Below are positions 10,701 through 27,600 of a stretch of 64,000 nt of DNA, piece after piece (the first letter of the stretch is position 1; each line of letters begins with the position of its first letter). The notes under the pieces are model-generated. The model was not told where the DNA came from. It saw only the letters and a list, made by a program, of their open reading frames with translations, and did not search any database. The DNA lies in assembly GCA_949152475.1 (NCBI GenBank), contig OX424559.1, positions 36,811,119 through 36,875,118 of the forward strand, written 5' to 3'. Position numbers and translations under genes: made by a program. This DNA comes from Terebella lapidaria (taxonomy: Eukaryota; Annelida; Polychaeta; Terebellida; Terebellidae).

Positions 10701-13700
10701 ATGGGGTCAAAAAAATAACTCTCAGAAACGGCCCCATTTTATGTCACAATGTACAGTGTCCCTAGACTAACTATTAGCCACAAACACTCGCTGAATAAAT
10801 TAACTTAAAATTTACGATATGCCCATTATAAACTACGATGAGCGCCTATGCTATAACATGGGGTCAAAAAAATAACTCTCAGAAACGGCCCCATTTTATG
10901 TCACAATGTACAGTGTCCCTAGACTAACTATTAGCCACAAACACTCGCTGAATAAATTAACTTAAAATTTACGATATGCCCATTATAAACTACGATGAGC
11001 GCCTATGCTATAACATGGGGTCAAAAAAATAACTCTCAGAAACGGCCCCATTTTATGTCACAATGTACAGTGTCCCTAGACTAACTATTAGCCACAAACA
11101 CTCGCTGAATAAATTAACTTAAAATTTACGATATGCCCATTATAAACTACGATGAGCGCCTATGCTATAACATGGGGTCAAAAAAATAACTCTCAGAAAC
11201 GGCCCCATTTTATGTCACAATGTACAGTGTCCCTAGACTAACTATTAGCCACAAACACTCGCTGAATAAATTAACTTAAAATTTACGATATGCCCATTAT
11301 AAACTACGATGAGCGCCTATGCTATAACATGGGGTCAAAAAAATAACTCTCAGAAACGGCCCCATTTTATGTCACAATGTACAGTGTCCCTAGACTAACT
11401 ATTAGCCACAAACACTCGCTGAATAAATTAACTTAAAATTTACGATATGCCCATTATAAACTACGATGAGCGCCTATGCTATAACATGGGGTCAAAAAAA
11501 TAACTCTCAGAAACGGCCCCATTTTATGTCACAATGTACAGTGTCCCTAGACTAACTATTAGCCACAAACACTCGCTGAATAAATTAACTTAAAATTTAC
11601 GATATGCCCATTATAAACTACGATGAGCGCCTATGCTATAACATGGGGTCAAAAAAATAACTCTCAGAAACGGCCCCATTTTATGTCACAATGTACAGTG
11701 TCCCTAGACTAACTATTAGCCACAAACACTCGCTGAATAAATTAACTTAAAATTTACGATATGCCCATTATAAACTACGATGAGCGCCTATGCTATAACA
11801 TGGGGTCAAAAAAATAACTCTCAGAAACGGCCCCATTTTATGTCACAATGTACAGTGTCCCTAGACTAACTATTAGCCACAAACACTCGCTGAATAAATT
11901 AACTTAAAATTTACGATATGCCCATTATAAACTACGATGAGCGCCTATGCTATAACATGGGGTCAAAAAAATAACTCTCAGAAACGGCCCCATTTTATGT
12001 CACAATGTACAGTGTCCCTAGACTAACTATTAGCCACAAACACTCGCTGAATAAATTAACTTAAAATTTACGATATGCCCATTATAAACTACGATGAGCG
12101 CCTATGCTATAACATGGGGTCAAAAAAATAACTCTCAGAAACGGCCCCATTTTATGTCACAATGTACAGTGTCCCTAGACTAACTATTAGCCACAAACAC
12201 TCGCTGAATAAATTAACTTAAAATTTACGATATGCCCATTATAAACTACGATGAGCGCCTATGCTATAACATGGGGTCAAAAAAATAACTCTCAGAAACG
12301 GCCCCATTTTATGTCACAATGTACAGTGTCCCTAGACTAACTATTAGCCACAAACACTCGCTGAATAAATTAACTTAAAATTTACGATATGCCCATTATA
12401 AACTACGATGAGCGCCTATGCTATAACATGGGGTCAAAAAAATAACTCTCAGAAACGGCCCCATTTTATGTCACAATGTACAGTGTCCCTAGACTAACTA
12501 TTAGCCACAAACACTCGCTGAATAAATTAACTTAAAATTTACGATATGCCCATTATAAACTACGATGAGCGCCTATGCTATAACATGGGGTCAAAAAAAT
12601 AACTCTCAGAAACGGCCCCATTTTATGTCACAATGTACAGTGTCCCTAGACTAACTATTAGCCACAAACACTCGCTGAATAAATTAACTTAAAATTTACG
12701 ATATGCCCATTATAAACTACGATGAGCGCCTATGCTATAACATGGGGTCAAAAAAATAACTCTCAGAAACGGCCCCATTTTATGTCACAATGTACAGTGT
12801 CCCTAGACTAACTATTAGCCACAAACACTCGCTGAATAAATTAACTTAAAATTTACGATATGCCCATTATAAACTACGATGAGCGCCTATGCTATAACAT
12901 GGGGTCAAAAAAATAACTCTCAGAAACGGCCCCATTTTATGTCACAATGTACAGTGTCCCTAGACTAACTATTAGCCACAAACACTCGCTGAATAAATTA
13001 ACTTAAAATTTACGATATGCCCATTATAAACTACGATGAGCGCCTATGCTATAACATGGGGTCAAAAAAATAACTCTCAGAAACGGCCCCATTTTATGTC
13101 ACAATGTACAGTGTCCCTAGACTAACTATTAGCCACAAACACTCGCTGAATAAATTAACTTAAAATTTACGATATGCCCATTATAAACTACGATGAGCGC
13201 CTATGCTATAACATGGGGTCAAAAAAATAACTCTCAGAAACGGCCCCATTTTATGTCACAATGTACAGTGTCCCTAGACTAACTATTAGCCACAAACACT
13301 CGCTGAATAAATTAACTTAAAATTTACGATATGCCCATTATAAACTACGATGAGCGCCTATGCTATAACATGGGGTCAAAAAAATAACTCTCAGAAACGG
13401 CCCCATTTTATGTCACAATGTACAGTGTCCCTAGACTAACTATTAGCCACAAACACTCGCTGAATAAATTAACTTAAAATTTACGATATGCCCATTATAA
13501 ACTACGATGAGCGCCTATGCTATAACATGGGGTCAAAAAAATAACTATCAGAAACGGCCCCATTTTATGTCACAATGTACAGTGTCCCTAGACTAACTAT
13601 TAGCCACAAACACTCGCTGAATAAATTAACTTAAAATTTACGATATGCCCATTATAAACTACGATGAGCGCCTATGCTATAACATGGGGTCAAAAAAATA

Positions 13701-16700
13701 ACTCTCAGAAACGGCCCCATTTTATGTCACAATGTACAGTGTCCCTAGACTAACTATTAGCCACAAACACTCGCTGAATAAATTAACTTAAAATTTACGA
13801 TATGCCCATTATAAACTACGATGAGCGCCTATGCTATAACATGGGGTCAAAAAAATAACTCTCAGAAACGGCCCCATTTTATGTCACAATGTACAGTGTC
13901 CCTAGACTAACTATTAGCCACAAACACTCGCTGAATAAATTAACTTAAAATTTACGATATGCCCATTATAAACTACGATGAGCGCCTATGCTATAACATG
14001 GGGTCAAAAAAATAACTCTCAGAAACGGCCCCATTTTATGTCACAATGTACAGTGTCCCTAGACTAACTATTAGCCACAAACACTCGCTGAATAAATTAA
14101 CTTAAAATTTACGATATGCCCATTATAAACTACGATGAGCGCCTATGCTATAACATGGGGTCAAAAAAATAACTCTCAGAAACGGCCCCATTTTATGTCA
14201 CAATGTACAGTGTCCCTAGACTAACTATTAGCCACAAACACTCGCTGAATAAATTAACTTAAAATTTACGATATGCCCATTATAAACTACGATGAGCGCC
14301 TATGCTATAACATGGGGTCAAAAAAATAACTCTCAGAAACGGCCCCATTTTATGTCACAATGTACAGTGTCCCTAGACTAACTATTAGCCACAAACACTC
14401 GCTGAATAAATTAACTTAAAATTTACGATATGCCCATTATAAACTACGATGAGCGCCTATGCTATAACATGGGGTCAAAAAAATAACTCTCAGAAACGGC
14501 CCCATTTTATGTCACAATGTACAGTGTCCCTAGACTAACTATTAGCCACAAACACTCGCTGAATAAATTAACTTAAAATTTACGATATGCCCATTATAAA
14601 CTACGATGAGCGCCTATGCTATAACATGGGGTCAAAAAAATAACTCTCAGAAACGGCCCCATTTTATGTCACAATGTACAGTGTCCCTAGACTAACTATT
14701 AGCCACAAACACTCGCTGAATAAATTAACTTAAAATTTACGATATGCCCATTATAAACTACGATGAGCGCCTATGCTATAACATGGGGTCAAAAAAATAA
14801 CTCTCAGAAACGGCCCCATTTTATGTCACAATGTACAGTGTCCCTAGACTAACTATTAGCCACAAACACTCGCTGAATAAATTAACTTAAAATTTACGAT
14901 ATGCCCATTATAAACTACGATGAGCGCCTATGCTATAACATGGGGTCAAAAAAATAACTCTCAGAAACGGCCCCATTTTATGTCACAATGTACAGTGTCC
15001 CTAGACTAACTATTAGCCACAAACACTCGCTGAATAAATTAACTTAAAATTTACGATATGCCCATTATAAACTACGATGAGCGCCTATGCTATAACATGG
15101 GGTCAAAAAAATAACTCTCAGAAACGGCCCCATTTTATGTCACAATGTACAGTGTCCCTAGACTAACTATTAGCCACAAACACTCGCTGAATAAATTAAC
15201 TTAAAATTTACGATATGCCCATTATAAACTACGATGAGCGCCTATGCTATAACATGGGGTCAAAAAAATAACTCTCAGAAACGGCCCCATTTTATGTCAC
15301 AATGTACAGTGTCCCTAGACTAACTATTAGCCACAAACACTCGCTGAATAAATTAACTTAAAATTTACGATATGCCCATTATAAACTACGATGAGCGCCT
15401 ATGCTATAACATGGGGTCAAAAAAATAACTCTCAGAAACGGCCCCATTTTATGTCACAATGTACAGTGTCCCTAGACTAACTATTAGCCACAAACACTCG
15501 CTGAATAAATTAACTTAAAATTTACGATATGCCCATTATAAACTACGATGAGCGCCTATGCTATAACATGGGGTCAAAAAAATAACTCTCAGAAACGGCC
15601 CCATTTTATGTCACAATGTACAGTGTCCCTAGACTAACTATTAGCCACAAACACTCGCTGAATAAATTAACTTAAAATTTACGATATGCCCATTATAAAC
15701 TACGATGAGCGCCTATGCTATAACATGGGGTCAAAAAAATAACTCTCAGAAACGGCCCCATTTTATGTCACAATGTACAGTGTCCCTAGACTAACTATTA
15801 GCCACAAACACTCGCTGAATAAATTAACTTAAAATTTACGATATGCCCATTATAAACTACGATGAGCGCCTATGCTATAACATGGGGTCAAAAAAATAAC
15901 TCTCAGAAACGGCCCCATTTTATGTCACAATGTACAGTGTCCCTAGACTAACTATTAGCCACAAACACTCGCTGAATAAATTAACTTAAAATTTACGATA
16001 TGCCCATTATAAACTACGATGAGCGCCTATGCTATAACATGGGGTCAAAAAAATAACTCTCAGAAACGGCCCCATTTTATGTCACAATGTACAGTGTCCC
16101 TAGACTAACTATTAGCCACAAACACTCGCTGAATAAATTAACTTAAAATTTACGATATGCCCATTATAAACTACGATGAGCGCCTATGCTATAACATGGG
16201 GTCAAAAAAATAACTCTCAGAAACGGCCCCATTTTATGTCACAATGTACAGTGTCCCTAGACTAACTATTAGCCACAAACACTCGCTGAATAAATTAACT
16301 TAAAATTTACGATATGCCCATTATAAACTACGATGAGCGCCTATGCTATAACATGGGGTCAAAAAAATAACTCTCAGAAACGGCCCCATTTTATGTCACA
16401 ATGTACAGTGTCCCTAGACTAACTATTAGCCACAAACACTCGCTGAATAAATTAACTTAAAATTTACGATATGCCCATTATAAACTACGATGAGCGCCTA
16501 TGCTATAACATGGGGTCAAAAAAATAACTCTCAGAAACGGCCCCATTTTATGTCACAATGTACAGTGTCCCTAGACTAACTATTAGCCACAAACACTCGC
16601 TGAATAAATTAACTTAAAATTTACGATATGCCCATTATAAACTACGATGAGCGCCTATGCTATAACATGGGGTCAAAAAAATAACTCTCAGAAACGGCCC

Positions 16701-19700
16701 CATTTTATGTCACAATGTACAGTGTCCCTAGACTAACTATTAGCCACAAACACTCGCTGAATAAATTAACTTAAAATTTACGATATGCCCATTATAAACT
16801 ACGATGAGCGCCTATGCTAATAACATGGGGTCAAAAAAATAACTCTCAGAAACGGCCCCATTTTATGTCACAATGTACAGTGTCCCTAGACTAACTATTA
16901 GCCACAAACACTCGCTGAATAAATTAACTTAAAATTTACGATATGCCCATTATAAACTACGATGAGCGCCTATGCTATAACATGGGGTCAAAAAAATAAC
17001 TCTCAGAAACGGCCCCATTTTATGTCACAATGTACAGTGTCCCTAGACTAACTATTAGCCACAAACACTCGCTGAATAAATTAACTTAAAATTTACGATA
17101 TGCCCATTATAAACTACGATGAGCGCCTATGCTATAACATGGGGTCAAAAAAATAACTCTCAGAAACGGCCCCATTTTATGTCACAATGTACAGTGTCCC
17201 TAGACTAACTATTAGCCACAAACACTCGCTGAATAAATTAACTTAAAATTTACGATATGCCCATTATAAACTACGATGAGCGCCTATGCTATAACATGGG
17301 GTCAAAAAAATAACTCTCAGAAACGGCCCCATTTTATGTCACAATGTACAGTGTCCCTAGACTAACTATTAGCCACAAACACTCGCTGAATAAATTAACT
17401 TAAAATTTACGATATGCCCATTATAAACTACGATGAGCGCCTATGCTATAACATGGGGTCAAAAAAATAACTCTCAGAAACGGCCCCATTTTATGTCACA
17501 ATGTACAGTGTCCCTAGACTAACTATTAGCCACAAACACTCGCTGAATAAATTAACTTAAAATTTACGATATGCCCATTATAAACTACGATGAGCGCCTA
17601 TGCTATAACATGGGGTCAAAAAAATAACTCTCAGAAACGGCCCCATTTTATGTCACAATGTACAGTGTCCCTAGACTAACTATTAGCCACAAACACTCGC
17701 TGAATAAATTAACTTAAAATTTACGATATGCCCATTATAAACTACGATGAGCGCCTATGCTATAACATGGGGTCAAAAAAATAACTCTCAGAAACGGCCC
17801 CATTTTATGTCACAATGTACAGTGTCCCTAGACTAACTATTAGCCACAAACACTCGCTGAATAAATTAACTTAAAATTTACGATATGCCCATTATAAACT
17901 ACGATGAGCGCCTATGCTATAACATGGGGTCAAAAAAATAACTCTCAGAAACGGCCCCATTTTATGTCACAATGTACAGTGTCCCTAGACTAACTATTAG
18001 CCACAAACACTCGCTGAATAAATTAACTTAAAATTTACGATATGCCCATTATAAACTACGATGAGCGCCTATGCTATAACATGGGGTCAAAAAAATAACT
18101 CTCAGAAACGGCCCCATTTTATGTCACAATGTACAGTGTCCCTAGACTAACTTTTAGCCACAAACACTCGCTGAATAAATTAACTTAAAATTTACGATAT
18201 GCCCATTATAAACTACGATGAGCGCCTATGCTATAACATGGGGTCAAAAAAATAACTCTCAGAAACGGCCCCATTTTATGTCACAATGTACAGTGTCCCT
18301 AGACTAACTATTAGCCACAAACACTCGCTGAATAAATTAACTTAAAATTTACGATATGCCCATTATAAACTACGATGAGCGCCTATGCTATAACATGGGG
18401 TCAAAAAAATAACTCTCAGAAACGGCCCCATTTTATGTCACAATGTACAGTGTCCCTAGACTAACTATTAGCCACAAACACTCGCTGAATAAATTAACTT
18501 AAAATTTACGATATGCCCATTATAAACTACGATGAGCGCCTATGCTATAACATGGGGTCAAAAAAATAACTCTCAGAAACGGCCCCATTTTATGTCACAA
18601 TGTACAGTGTCCCTAGACTAACTATTAGCCACAAACACTCGCTGAATAAATTAACTTAAAATTTACGATATGCCCATTATAAACTACGATGAGCGCCTAT
18701 GCTATAACATGGGGTCAAAAAAATAACTCTCAGAAACGGCCCCATTTTATGTCACAATGTACAGTGTCCCTAGACTAACTATTAGCCACAAACACTCGCT
18801 GAATAAATTAACTTAAAATTTACGATATGCCCATTATAAACTACGATGAGCGCCTATGCTATAACATGGGGTCAAAAAAATAACTCTCAGAAACGGCCCC
18901 ATTTTATGTCACAATGTACAGTGTCCCTAGACTAACTATTAGCCACAAACACTCGCTGAATAAATTAACTTAAAATTTACGATATGCCCATTATAAACTA
19001 CGATGAGCGCCTATGCTATAACATGGGGTCAAAAAAATAACTCTCAGAAACGGCCCCATTTTATGTCACAATGTACAGTGTCCCTAGACTAACTATTAGC
19101 CACAAACACTCGCTGAATAAATTAACTTAAAATTTACGATATGCCCATTATAAACTACGATGAGCGCCTATGCTATAACATGGGGTCAAAAAAATAACTC
19201 TCAGAAACGGCCCCATTTTATGTCACAATGTACAGTGTCCCTAGACTAACTATTAGCCACAAACACTCGCTGAATAAATTAACTTAAAATTTACGATATG
19301 CCCATTATAAACTACGATGAGCGCCTATGCTATAACATGGGGTCAAAAAAATAACTCTCAGAAACGGCCCCATTTTATGTCACAATGTACAGTGTCCCTA
19401 GACTAACTATTAGCCACAAACACTCGCTGAATAAATTAACTTAAAATTTACGATATGCCCATTATAAACTACGATGAGCGCCTATGCTATAACATGGGGT
19501 CAAAAAAATAACTCTCAGAAACGGCCCCATTTTATGTCACAATGTACAGTGTCCCTAGACTAACTATTAGCCACAAACACTCGCTGAATAAATTAACTTA
19601 AAATTTACGATATGCCCATTATAAACTACGATGAGCGCCTATGCTATAACATGGGGTCAAAAAAATAACTCTCAGAAACGGCCCCATTTTATGTCACAAT

Positions 19701-22700
19701 GTACAGTGTCCCTAGACTAACTATTAGCCACAAACACTCGCTGAATAAATTAACTTAAAATTTACGATATGCCCATTATAAACTACGATGAGCGCCTATG
19801 CTATAACATGGGGTCAAAAAAATAACTCTCAGAAACGGCCCCATTTTATGTCACAATGTACAGTGTCCCTAGACTAACTATTAGCCACAAACACTCGCTG
19901 AATAAATTAACTTAAAATTTACGATATGCCCATTATAAACTACGATGAGCGCCTATGCTATAACATGGGGTCAAAAAAATAACTCTCAGAAACGGCCCCA
20001 TTTTATGTCACAATGTACAGTGTCCCTAGACTAACTATTAGCCACAAACACTCGCTGAATAAATTAACTTAAAATTTACGATATGCCCATTATAAACTAC
20101 GATGAGCGCCTATGCTATAACATGGGGTCAAAAAAATAACTCTCAGAAACGGCCCCATTTTATGTCACAATGTACAGTGTCCCTAGACTAACTATTAGCC
20201 ACAAACACTCGCTGAATAAATTAACTTAAAATTTACGATATGCCCATTATAAACTACGATGAGCGCCTATGCTATAACATGGGGTCAAAAAAATAACTCT
20301 CAGAAACGGCCCCATTTTATGTCACAATGTACAGTGTCCCTAGACTAACTATTAGCCACAAACACTCGCTGAATAAATTAACTTAAAATTTACGATATGC
20401 CCATTATAAACTACGATGAGCGCCTATGCTATAACATGGGGTCAAAAAAATAACTCTCAGAAACGGCCCCATTTTATGTCACAATGTACAGTGTCCCTAG
20501 ACTAACTATTAGCCACAAACACTCGCTGAATAAATTAACTTAAAATTTACGATATGCCCATTATAAACTACGATGAGCGCCTATGCTATAACATGGGGTC
20601 AAAAAAATAACTCTCAGAAACGGCCCCATTTTATGTCACAATGTACAGTGTCCCTAGACTAACTATTAGCCACAAACACTCGCTGAATAAATTAACTTAA
20701 AATTTACGATATGCCCATTATAAACTACGATGAGCGCCTATGCTATAACATGGGGTCAAAAAAATAACTCTCAGAAACGGCCCCATTTTATGTCACAATG
20801 TACAGTGTCCCTAGACTAACTATTAGCCACAAACACTCGCTGAATAAATTAACTTAAAATTTACGATATGCCCATTATAAACTACGATGAGCGCCTATGC
20901 TATAACATGGGGTCAAAAAAATAACTCTCAGAAACGGCCCCATTTTATGTCACAATGTACAGTGTCCCTAGACTAACTATTAGCCACAAACACTCGCTGA
21001 ATAAATTAACTTAAAATTTACGATATGCCCATTATAAACTACGATGAGCGCCTATGCTATAACATGGGGTCAAAAAAATAACTCTCAGAAACGGCCCCAT
21101 TTTATGTCACAATGTACAGTGTCCCTAGACTAACTATTAGCCACAAACACTCGCTGAATAAATTAACTTAAAATTTACGATATGCCCATTATAAACTACG
21201 ATGAGCGCCTATGCTATAACATGGGGTCAAAAAAATAACTCTCAGAAACGGCCCCATTTTATGTCACAATGTACAGTGTCCCTAGACTAACTATTAGCCA
21301 CAAACACTCGCTGAATAAATTAACTTAAAATTTACGATATGCCCATTATAAACTACGATGAGCGCCTATGCTATAACATGGGGTCAAAAAAATAACTCTC
21401 AGAAACGGCCCCATTTTATGTCACAATGTACAGTGTCCCTAGACTAACTATTAGCCACAAACACTCGCTGAATAAATTAACTTAAAATTTACGATATGCC
21501 CATTATAAACTACGATGAGCGCCTATGCTATAACATGGGGTCAAAAAAATAACTCTCAGAAACGGCCCCATTTTATGTCACAATGTACAGTGTCCCTAGA
21601 CTAACTATTAGCCACAAACACTCGCTGAATAAATTAACTTAAAATTTACGATATGCCCATTATAAACTACGATGAGCGCCTATGCTATAACATGGGGTCA
21701 AAAAAATAACTCTCAGAAACGGCCCCATTTTATGTCACAATGTACAGTGTCCCTAGACTAACTATTAGCCACAAACACTCGCTGAATAAATTAACTTAAA
21801 ATTTACGATATGCCCATTATAAACTACGATGAGCGCCTATGCTATAACATGGGGTCAAAAAAATAACTCTCAGAAACGGCCCCATTTTATGTCACAATGT
21901 ACAGTGTCCCTAGACTAACTATTAGCCACAAACACTCGCTGAATAAATTAACTTAAAATTTACGATATGCCCATTATAAACTACGATGAGCGCCTATGCT
22001 ATAACATGGGGTCAAAAAAATAACTCTCAGAAACGGCCCCATTTTATGTCACAATGTACAGTGTCCCTAGACTAACTATTAGCCACAAACACTCGCTGAA
22101 TAAATTAACTTAAAATTTACGATATGCCCATTATAAACTACGATGAGCGCCTATGCTATAACATGGGGTCAAAAAAATAACTCTCAGAAACGGCCCCATT
22201 TTATGTCACAATGTACAGTGTCCCTAGACTAACTATTAGCCACAAACACTCGCTGAATAAATTAACTTAAAATTTACGATATGCCCATTATAAACTACGA
22301 TGAGCGCCTATGCTATAACATGGGGTCAAAAAAATAACTCTCAGAAACGGCCCCATTTTATGTCACAATGTACAGTGTCCCTAGACTAACTATTAGCCAC
22401 AAACACTCGCTGAATAAATTAACTTAAAATTTACGATATGCCCATTATAAACTACGATGAGCGCCTATGCTATAACATGGGGTCAAAAAAATAACTCTCA
22501 GAAACGGCCCCATTTTATGTCACAATGTACAGTGTCCCTAGACTAACTATTAGCCACAAACACTCGCTGAATAAATTAACTTAAAATTTACGATATGCCC
22601 ATTATAAACTACGATGAGCGCCTATGCTATAACATGGGGTCAAAAAAATAACTCTCAGAAACGGCCCCATTTTATGTCACAATGTACAGTGTCCCTAGAC

Positions 22701-22951
22701 TAACTATTAGCCACAAACACTCGCTGAATAAATTAACTTAAAATTTACGATATGCCCATTATAAACTACGATGAGCGCCTATGCTATAACATGGGGTCAA
22801 AAAAATAACTCTCAGAAACGGCCCCATTTTATGTCACAATGTACAGTGTCCCTAGACTAACTATTAGCCACAAACACTCGCTGAATAAATTAACTTAAAA
22901 TTTACGATATGCCCATTATAAACTACGATGAGCGCCTATGCTATAACATGG
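7789..22951 (+). repeat. Homogenised block of about 96 units
   Basis: In 15.2 kb I found only four departures from the majority monomer: T-to-C at 8968, C-to-A at 13547, one inserted A near 16820 and A-to-T at 18153. Phase arithmetic shows no net indel in 60 consecutive units from 7381 to 16801, then exactly +1 to 23239. Such near-identity implies recent amplification or efficient gene conversion relative to the mutation rate, if the assembly is faithful. Confidence 0.85.
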
Positions 22952-24690
22952 AGTCAAAAAAATAACTCTCAGAAACGGCCCCATTTTATGTCACAATGTA
23001 CAGTGTCCCTAGACTAACTATTAGCCACAAACACTCGCTGAATAAATTAACTTAAAATTTACGATATGCCCATTATAAACTACGATGAGCGCCTATGCTA
23101 TAACATGGGGTCAAAAAAATAACTCTCAGAAACGGCCCCATTTTATGTCACAATGTACAGTGTCCCTAGACTAACTATTAGCCACAAACACTCGCTGAAT
23201 AAATTAACTTAAAATTTACGATATGCCCATTATAAACTACGATGAGCGCCTATGCTATAACATGGGGTCAAAAAAAATAACTCTCAGAAACGGCCCCATT
23301 TTATGTCACAATGTACAGTGTCCCTAGACTAACTATTAGCCACAAACACTCGCTGAATAAATTAACTTAAAATTTACGATATGCCCATTATAAACTACGA
23401 TGAGCGCCTATGCTATAACATGGGGTCAAAAAAATAACTCTCAGAAACGGCCCCATTTTATGTCACAATGTACAGTGTCCCTAGACTAACTATTAGCCAC
23501 AAACACTCGCTGAATAAATTAACTTAAAATTTACGATATGCCCATTATAAGCTACGATGAGCGCCTATGCTATAACATGGGGTCAAAAAAATAACTCTCA
23601 GAAACGGCCCCATTTTATGTCACAATGTACAGTGTCCCTAGAGTAACTATTAGCCACAAACACTCGCTGAATAAATTAACTTAAAATTTACGATATGCCC
23701 ATTATAAACTACGATGAGCGCCTATGCTATAACATGGGGTCAAAAAAATAACTCTCAGAAACGGCCCCATTTTATGTCACAATGTACAGTGTCCCTAGAC
23801 TAACTATTAGCCACAAACACTCGCTGAATAAATTAACTTAAAATTTACGATATGCCCATTATAAACTACGATGAGCGCCTATGCTATAACATGGGGTCAA
23901 AAAAATAACTCTCAGAAACGGCCCCCATTTTATGTCACAATGTACAGTGTCCCTAGACTAACTATTAGCCACAAACACTCGCTGAATAAATTAACTTAAA
24001 ATTTACGATATGCCCATTATAAACTACGATGAGCGCCTATGCTATAACATGGGGTCAAAAAAATAACTCTCAGAAACGGCCCCATTTTATGTCACAATGT
24101 ACAGTGTCCCTAGACTAACTATTAGCCACAAACACTCGCTGAATAAATTAACTTAAAATTTACGATATGCCCATTATAAACTACGATGAGCGCCTATGCT
24201 ATAACATGGGGTCAAAAAATAACTCTCAGAAACGGCCCCATTTTATGTCACAATGTACAGTGTCCCTAGACTAACTATTAGCCACAAACACTCGCTGAAT
24301 AAATTAACTTAAAATTTACGATATGCCCATTATAAACTACGATGAGCGCCTATGCTATAACATGGGGTCAAAAAAATAACTCTCAGAAACGGCCCCATTT
24401 TATGTCACAATGTACAGTGTCCCTAGACTAACTATTAGCCACAAACACTCGCTGAATAAATTAACTTAAAATTTACGATATGCCCATTATAAACTACGAT
24501 GAGCGCCTATGCTATAACATGGGGTCAAAAAAATAACTCTCAGAAACGCCCCATTTTATGTCACAATGTACAGTGTCCCTAGACTAACTATTAGCCACAA
24601 ACACTCGCTGAATAAATTAACTTAAAATTTACGATATGCCCATTATAAACTACGATGAGCGCCTATGCTATAACATGGGGTCAAAAAAAA
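22952..24690 (+). repeat. Short variant cluster between two homogenised blocks
   Basis: About eight variants fall in 11 units: G-to-A at 22952, A8 tract at 23270-23277, A-to-G at 23551, C-to-G at 23643, an inserted C near 23921, A6 tract at 24214-24219, a deleted G near 24549 and A8 tract at 24683-24690. None repeats at a fixed spacing, so no higher-order repeat is visible. It is either an old patch missed by the flanking amplifications, the junction between two of them, or a patch of lower consensus quality, since five of the eight are homopolymer-length changes. Confidence 0.7.
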
Positions 24691-27600
24691 TAACTCTCAG
24701 AAACGGCCCCATTTTATGTCACAATGTACAGTGTCCCTAGACTAACTATTAGCCACAAACACTCGCTGAATAAATTAACTTAAAATTTACGATATGCCCA
24801 TTATAAACTACGATGAGCGCCTATGCTATAACATGGGGTCAAAAAAATAACTCTCAGAAACGGCCCCATTTTATGTCACAATGTACAGTGTCCCTAGACT
24901 AACTATTAGCCACAAACACTCGCTGAATAAATTAACTTAAAATTTACGATATGCCCATTATAAACTACGATGAGCGCCTATGCTATAACATGGGGTCAAA
25001 AAAATAACTCTCAGAAACGGCCCCATTTTATGTCACAATGTACAGTGTCCCTAGACTAACTATTAGCCACAAACACTCGCTGAATAAATTAACTTAAAAT
25101 TTACGATATGCCCATTATAAACTACGATGAGCGCCTATGCTATAACATGGGGTCAAAAAAATAACTCTCAGAAACGGCCCCATTTTATGTCACAATGTAC
25201 AGTGTCCCTAGACTAACTATTAGCCACAAACACTCGCTGAATAAATTAACTTAAAATTTACGATATGCCCATTATAAACTACGATGAGCGCCTATGCTAT
25301 AACATGGGGTCAAAAAAATAACTCTCAGAAACGGCCCCATTTTATGTCACAATGTACAGTGTCCCTAGACTAACTATTAGCCACAAACACTCGCTGAATA
25401 AATTAACTTAAAATTTACGATATGCCCATTATAAACTACGATGAGCGCCTATGCTATAACATGGGGTCAAAAAAATAACTCTCAGAAACGGCCCCATTTT
25501 ATGTCACAATGTACAGTGTCCCTAGACTAACTATTAGCCACAAACACTCGCTGAATAAATTAACTTAAAATTTACGATATGCCCATTATAAACTACGATG
25601 AGCGCCTATGCTATAACATGGGGTCAAAAAAATAACTCTCAGAAACGGCCCCATTTTATGTCACAATGTACAGTGTCCCTAGACTAACTATTAGCCACAA
25701 ACACTCGCTGAATAAATTAACTTAAAATTTACGATATGCCCATTATAAACTACGATGAGCGCCTATGCTATAACATGGGGTCAAAAAAATAACTCTCAGA
25801 AACGGCCCCATTTTATGTCACAATGTACAGTGTCCCTAGACTAACTATTAGCCACAAACACTCGCTGAATAAATTAACTTAAAATTTACGATATGCCCAT
25901 TATAAACTACGATGAGCGCCTATGCTATAACATGGGGTCAAAAAAATAACTCTCAGAAACGGCCCCATTTTATGTCACAATGTACAGTGTCCCTAGACTA
26001 ACTATTAGCCACAAACACTCGCTGAATAAATTAACTTAAAATTTACGATATGCCCATTATAAACTACGATGAGCGCCTATGCTATAACATGGGGTCAAAA
26101 AAATAACTCTCAGAAACGGCCCCATTTTATGTCACAATGTACAGTGTCCCTAGACTAACTATTAGCCACAAACACTCGCTGAATAAATTAACTTAAAATT
26201 TACGATATGCCCATTATAAACTACGATGAGCGCCTATGCTATAACATGGGGTCAAAAAAATAACTCTCAGAAACGGCCCCATTTTATGTCACAATGTACA
26301 GTGTCCCTAGACTAACTATTAGCCACAAACACTCGCTGAATAAATTAACTTAAAATTTACGATATGCCCATTATAAACTACGATGAGCGCCTATGCTATA
26401 ACATGGGGTCAAAAAAATAACTCTCAGAAACGGCCCCATTTTATGTCACAATGTACAGTGTCCCTAGACTAACTATTAGCCACAAACACTCGCTGAATAA
26501 ATTAACTTAAAATTTACGATATGCCCATTATAAACTACGATGAGCGCCTATGCTATAACATGGGGTCAAAAAAATAACTCTCAGAAACGGCCCCATTTTA
26601 TGTCACAATGTACAGTGTCCCTAGACTAACTATTAGCCACAAACACTCGCTGAATAAATTAACTTAAAATTTACGATATGCCCATTATAAACTACGATGA
26701 GCGCCTATGCTATAACATGGGGTCAAAAAAATAACTCTCAGAAACGGCCCCATTTTATGTCACAATGTACAGTGTCCCTAGACTAACTATTAGCCACAAA
26801 CACTCGCTGAATAAATTAACTTAAAATTTACGATATGCCCATTATAAACTACGATGAGCGCCTATGCTATAACATGGGGTCAAAAAAATAACTCTCAGAA
26901 ACGGCCCCATTTTATGTCACAATGTACAGTGTCCCTAGACTAACTATTAGCCACAAACACTCGCTGAATAAATTAACTTAAAATTTACGATATGCCCATT
27001 ATAAACTACGATGAGCGCCTATGCTATAACATGGGGTCAAAAAAATAACTCTCAGAAACGGCCCCATTTTATGTCACAATGTACAGTGTCCCTAGACTAA
27101 CTATTAGCCACAAACACTCGCTGAATAAATTAACTTAAAATTTACGATATGCCCATTATAAACTACGATGAGCGCCTATGCTATAACATGGGGTCAAAAA
27201 AATAACTCTCAGAAACGGCCCCATTTTATGTCACAATGTACAGTGTCCCTAGACTAACTATTAGCCACAAACACTCGCTGAATAAATTAACTTAAAATTT
27301 ACGATATGCCCATTATAAACTACGATGAGCGCCTATGCTATAACATGGGGTCAAAAAAATAACTCTCAGAAACGGCCCCATTTTATGTCACAATGTACAG
27401 TGTCCCTAGACTAACTATTAGCCACAAACACTCGCTGAATAAATTAACTTAAAATTTACGATATGCCCATTATAAACTACGATGAGCGCCTATGCTATAA
27501 CATGGGGTCAAAAAAATAACTCTCAGAAACGGCCCCATTTTATGTCACAATGTACAGTGTCCCTAGACTAACTATTAGCCACAAACACTCGCTGAATAAA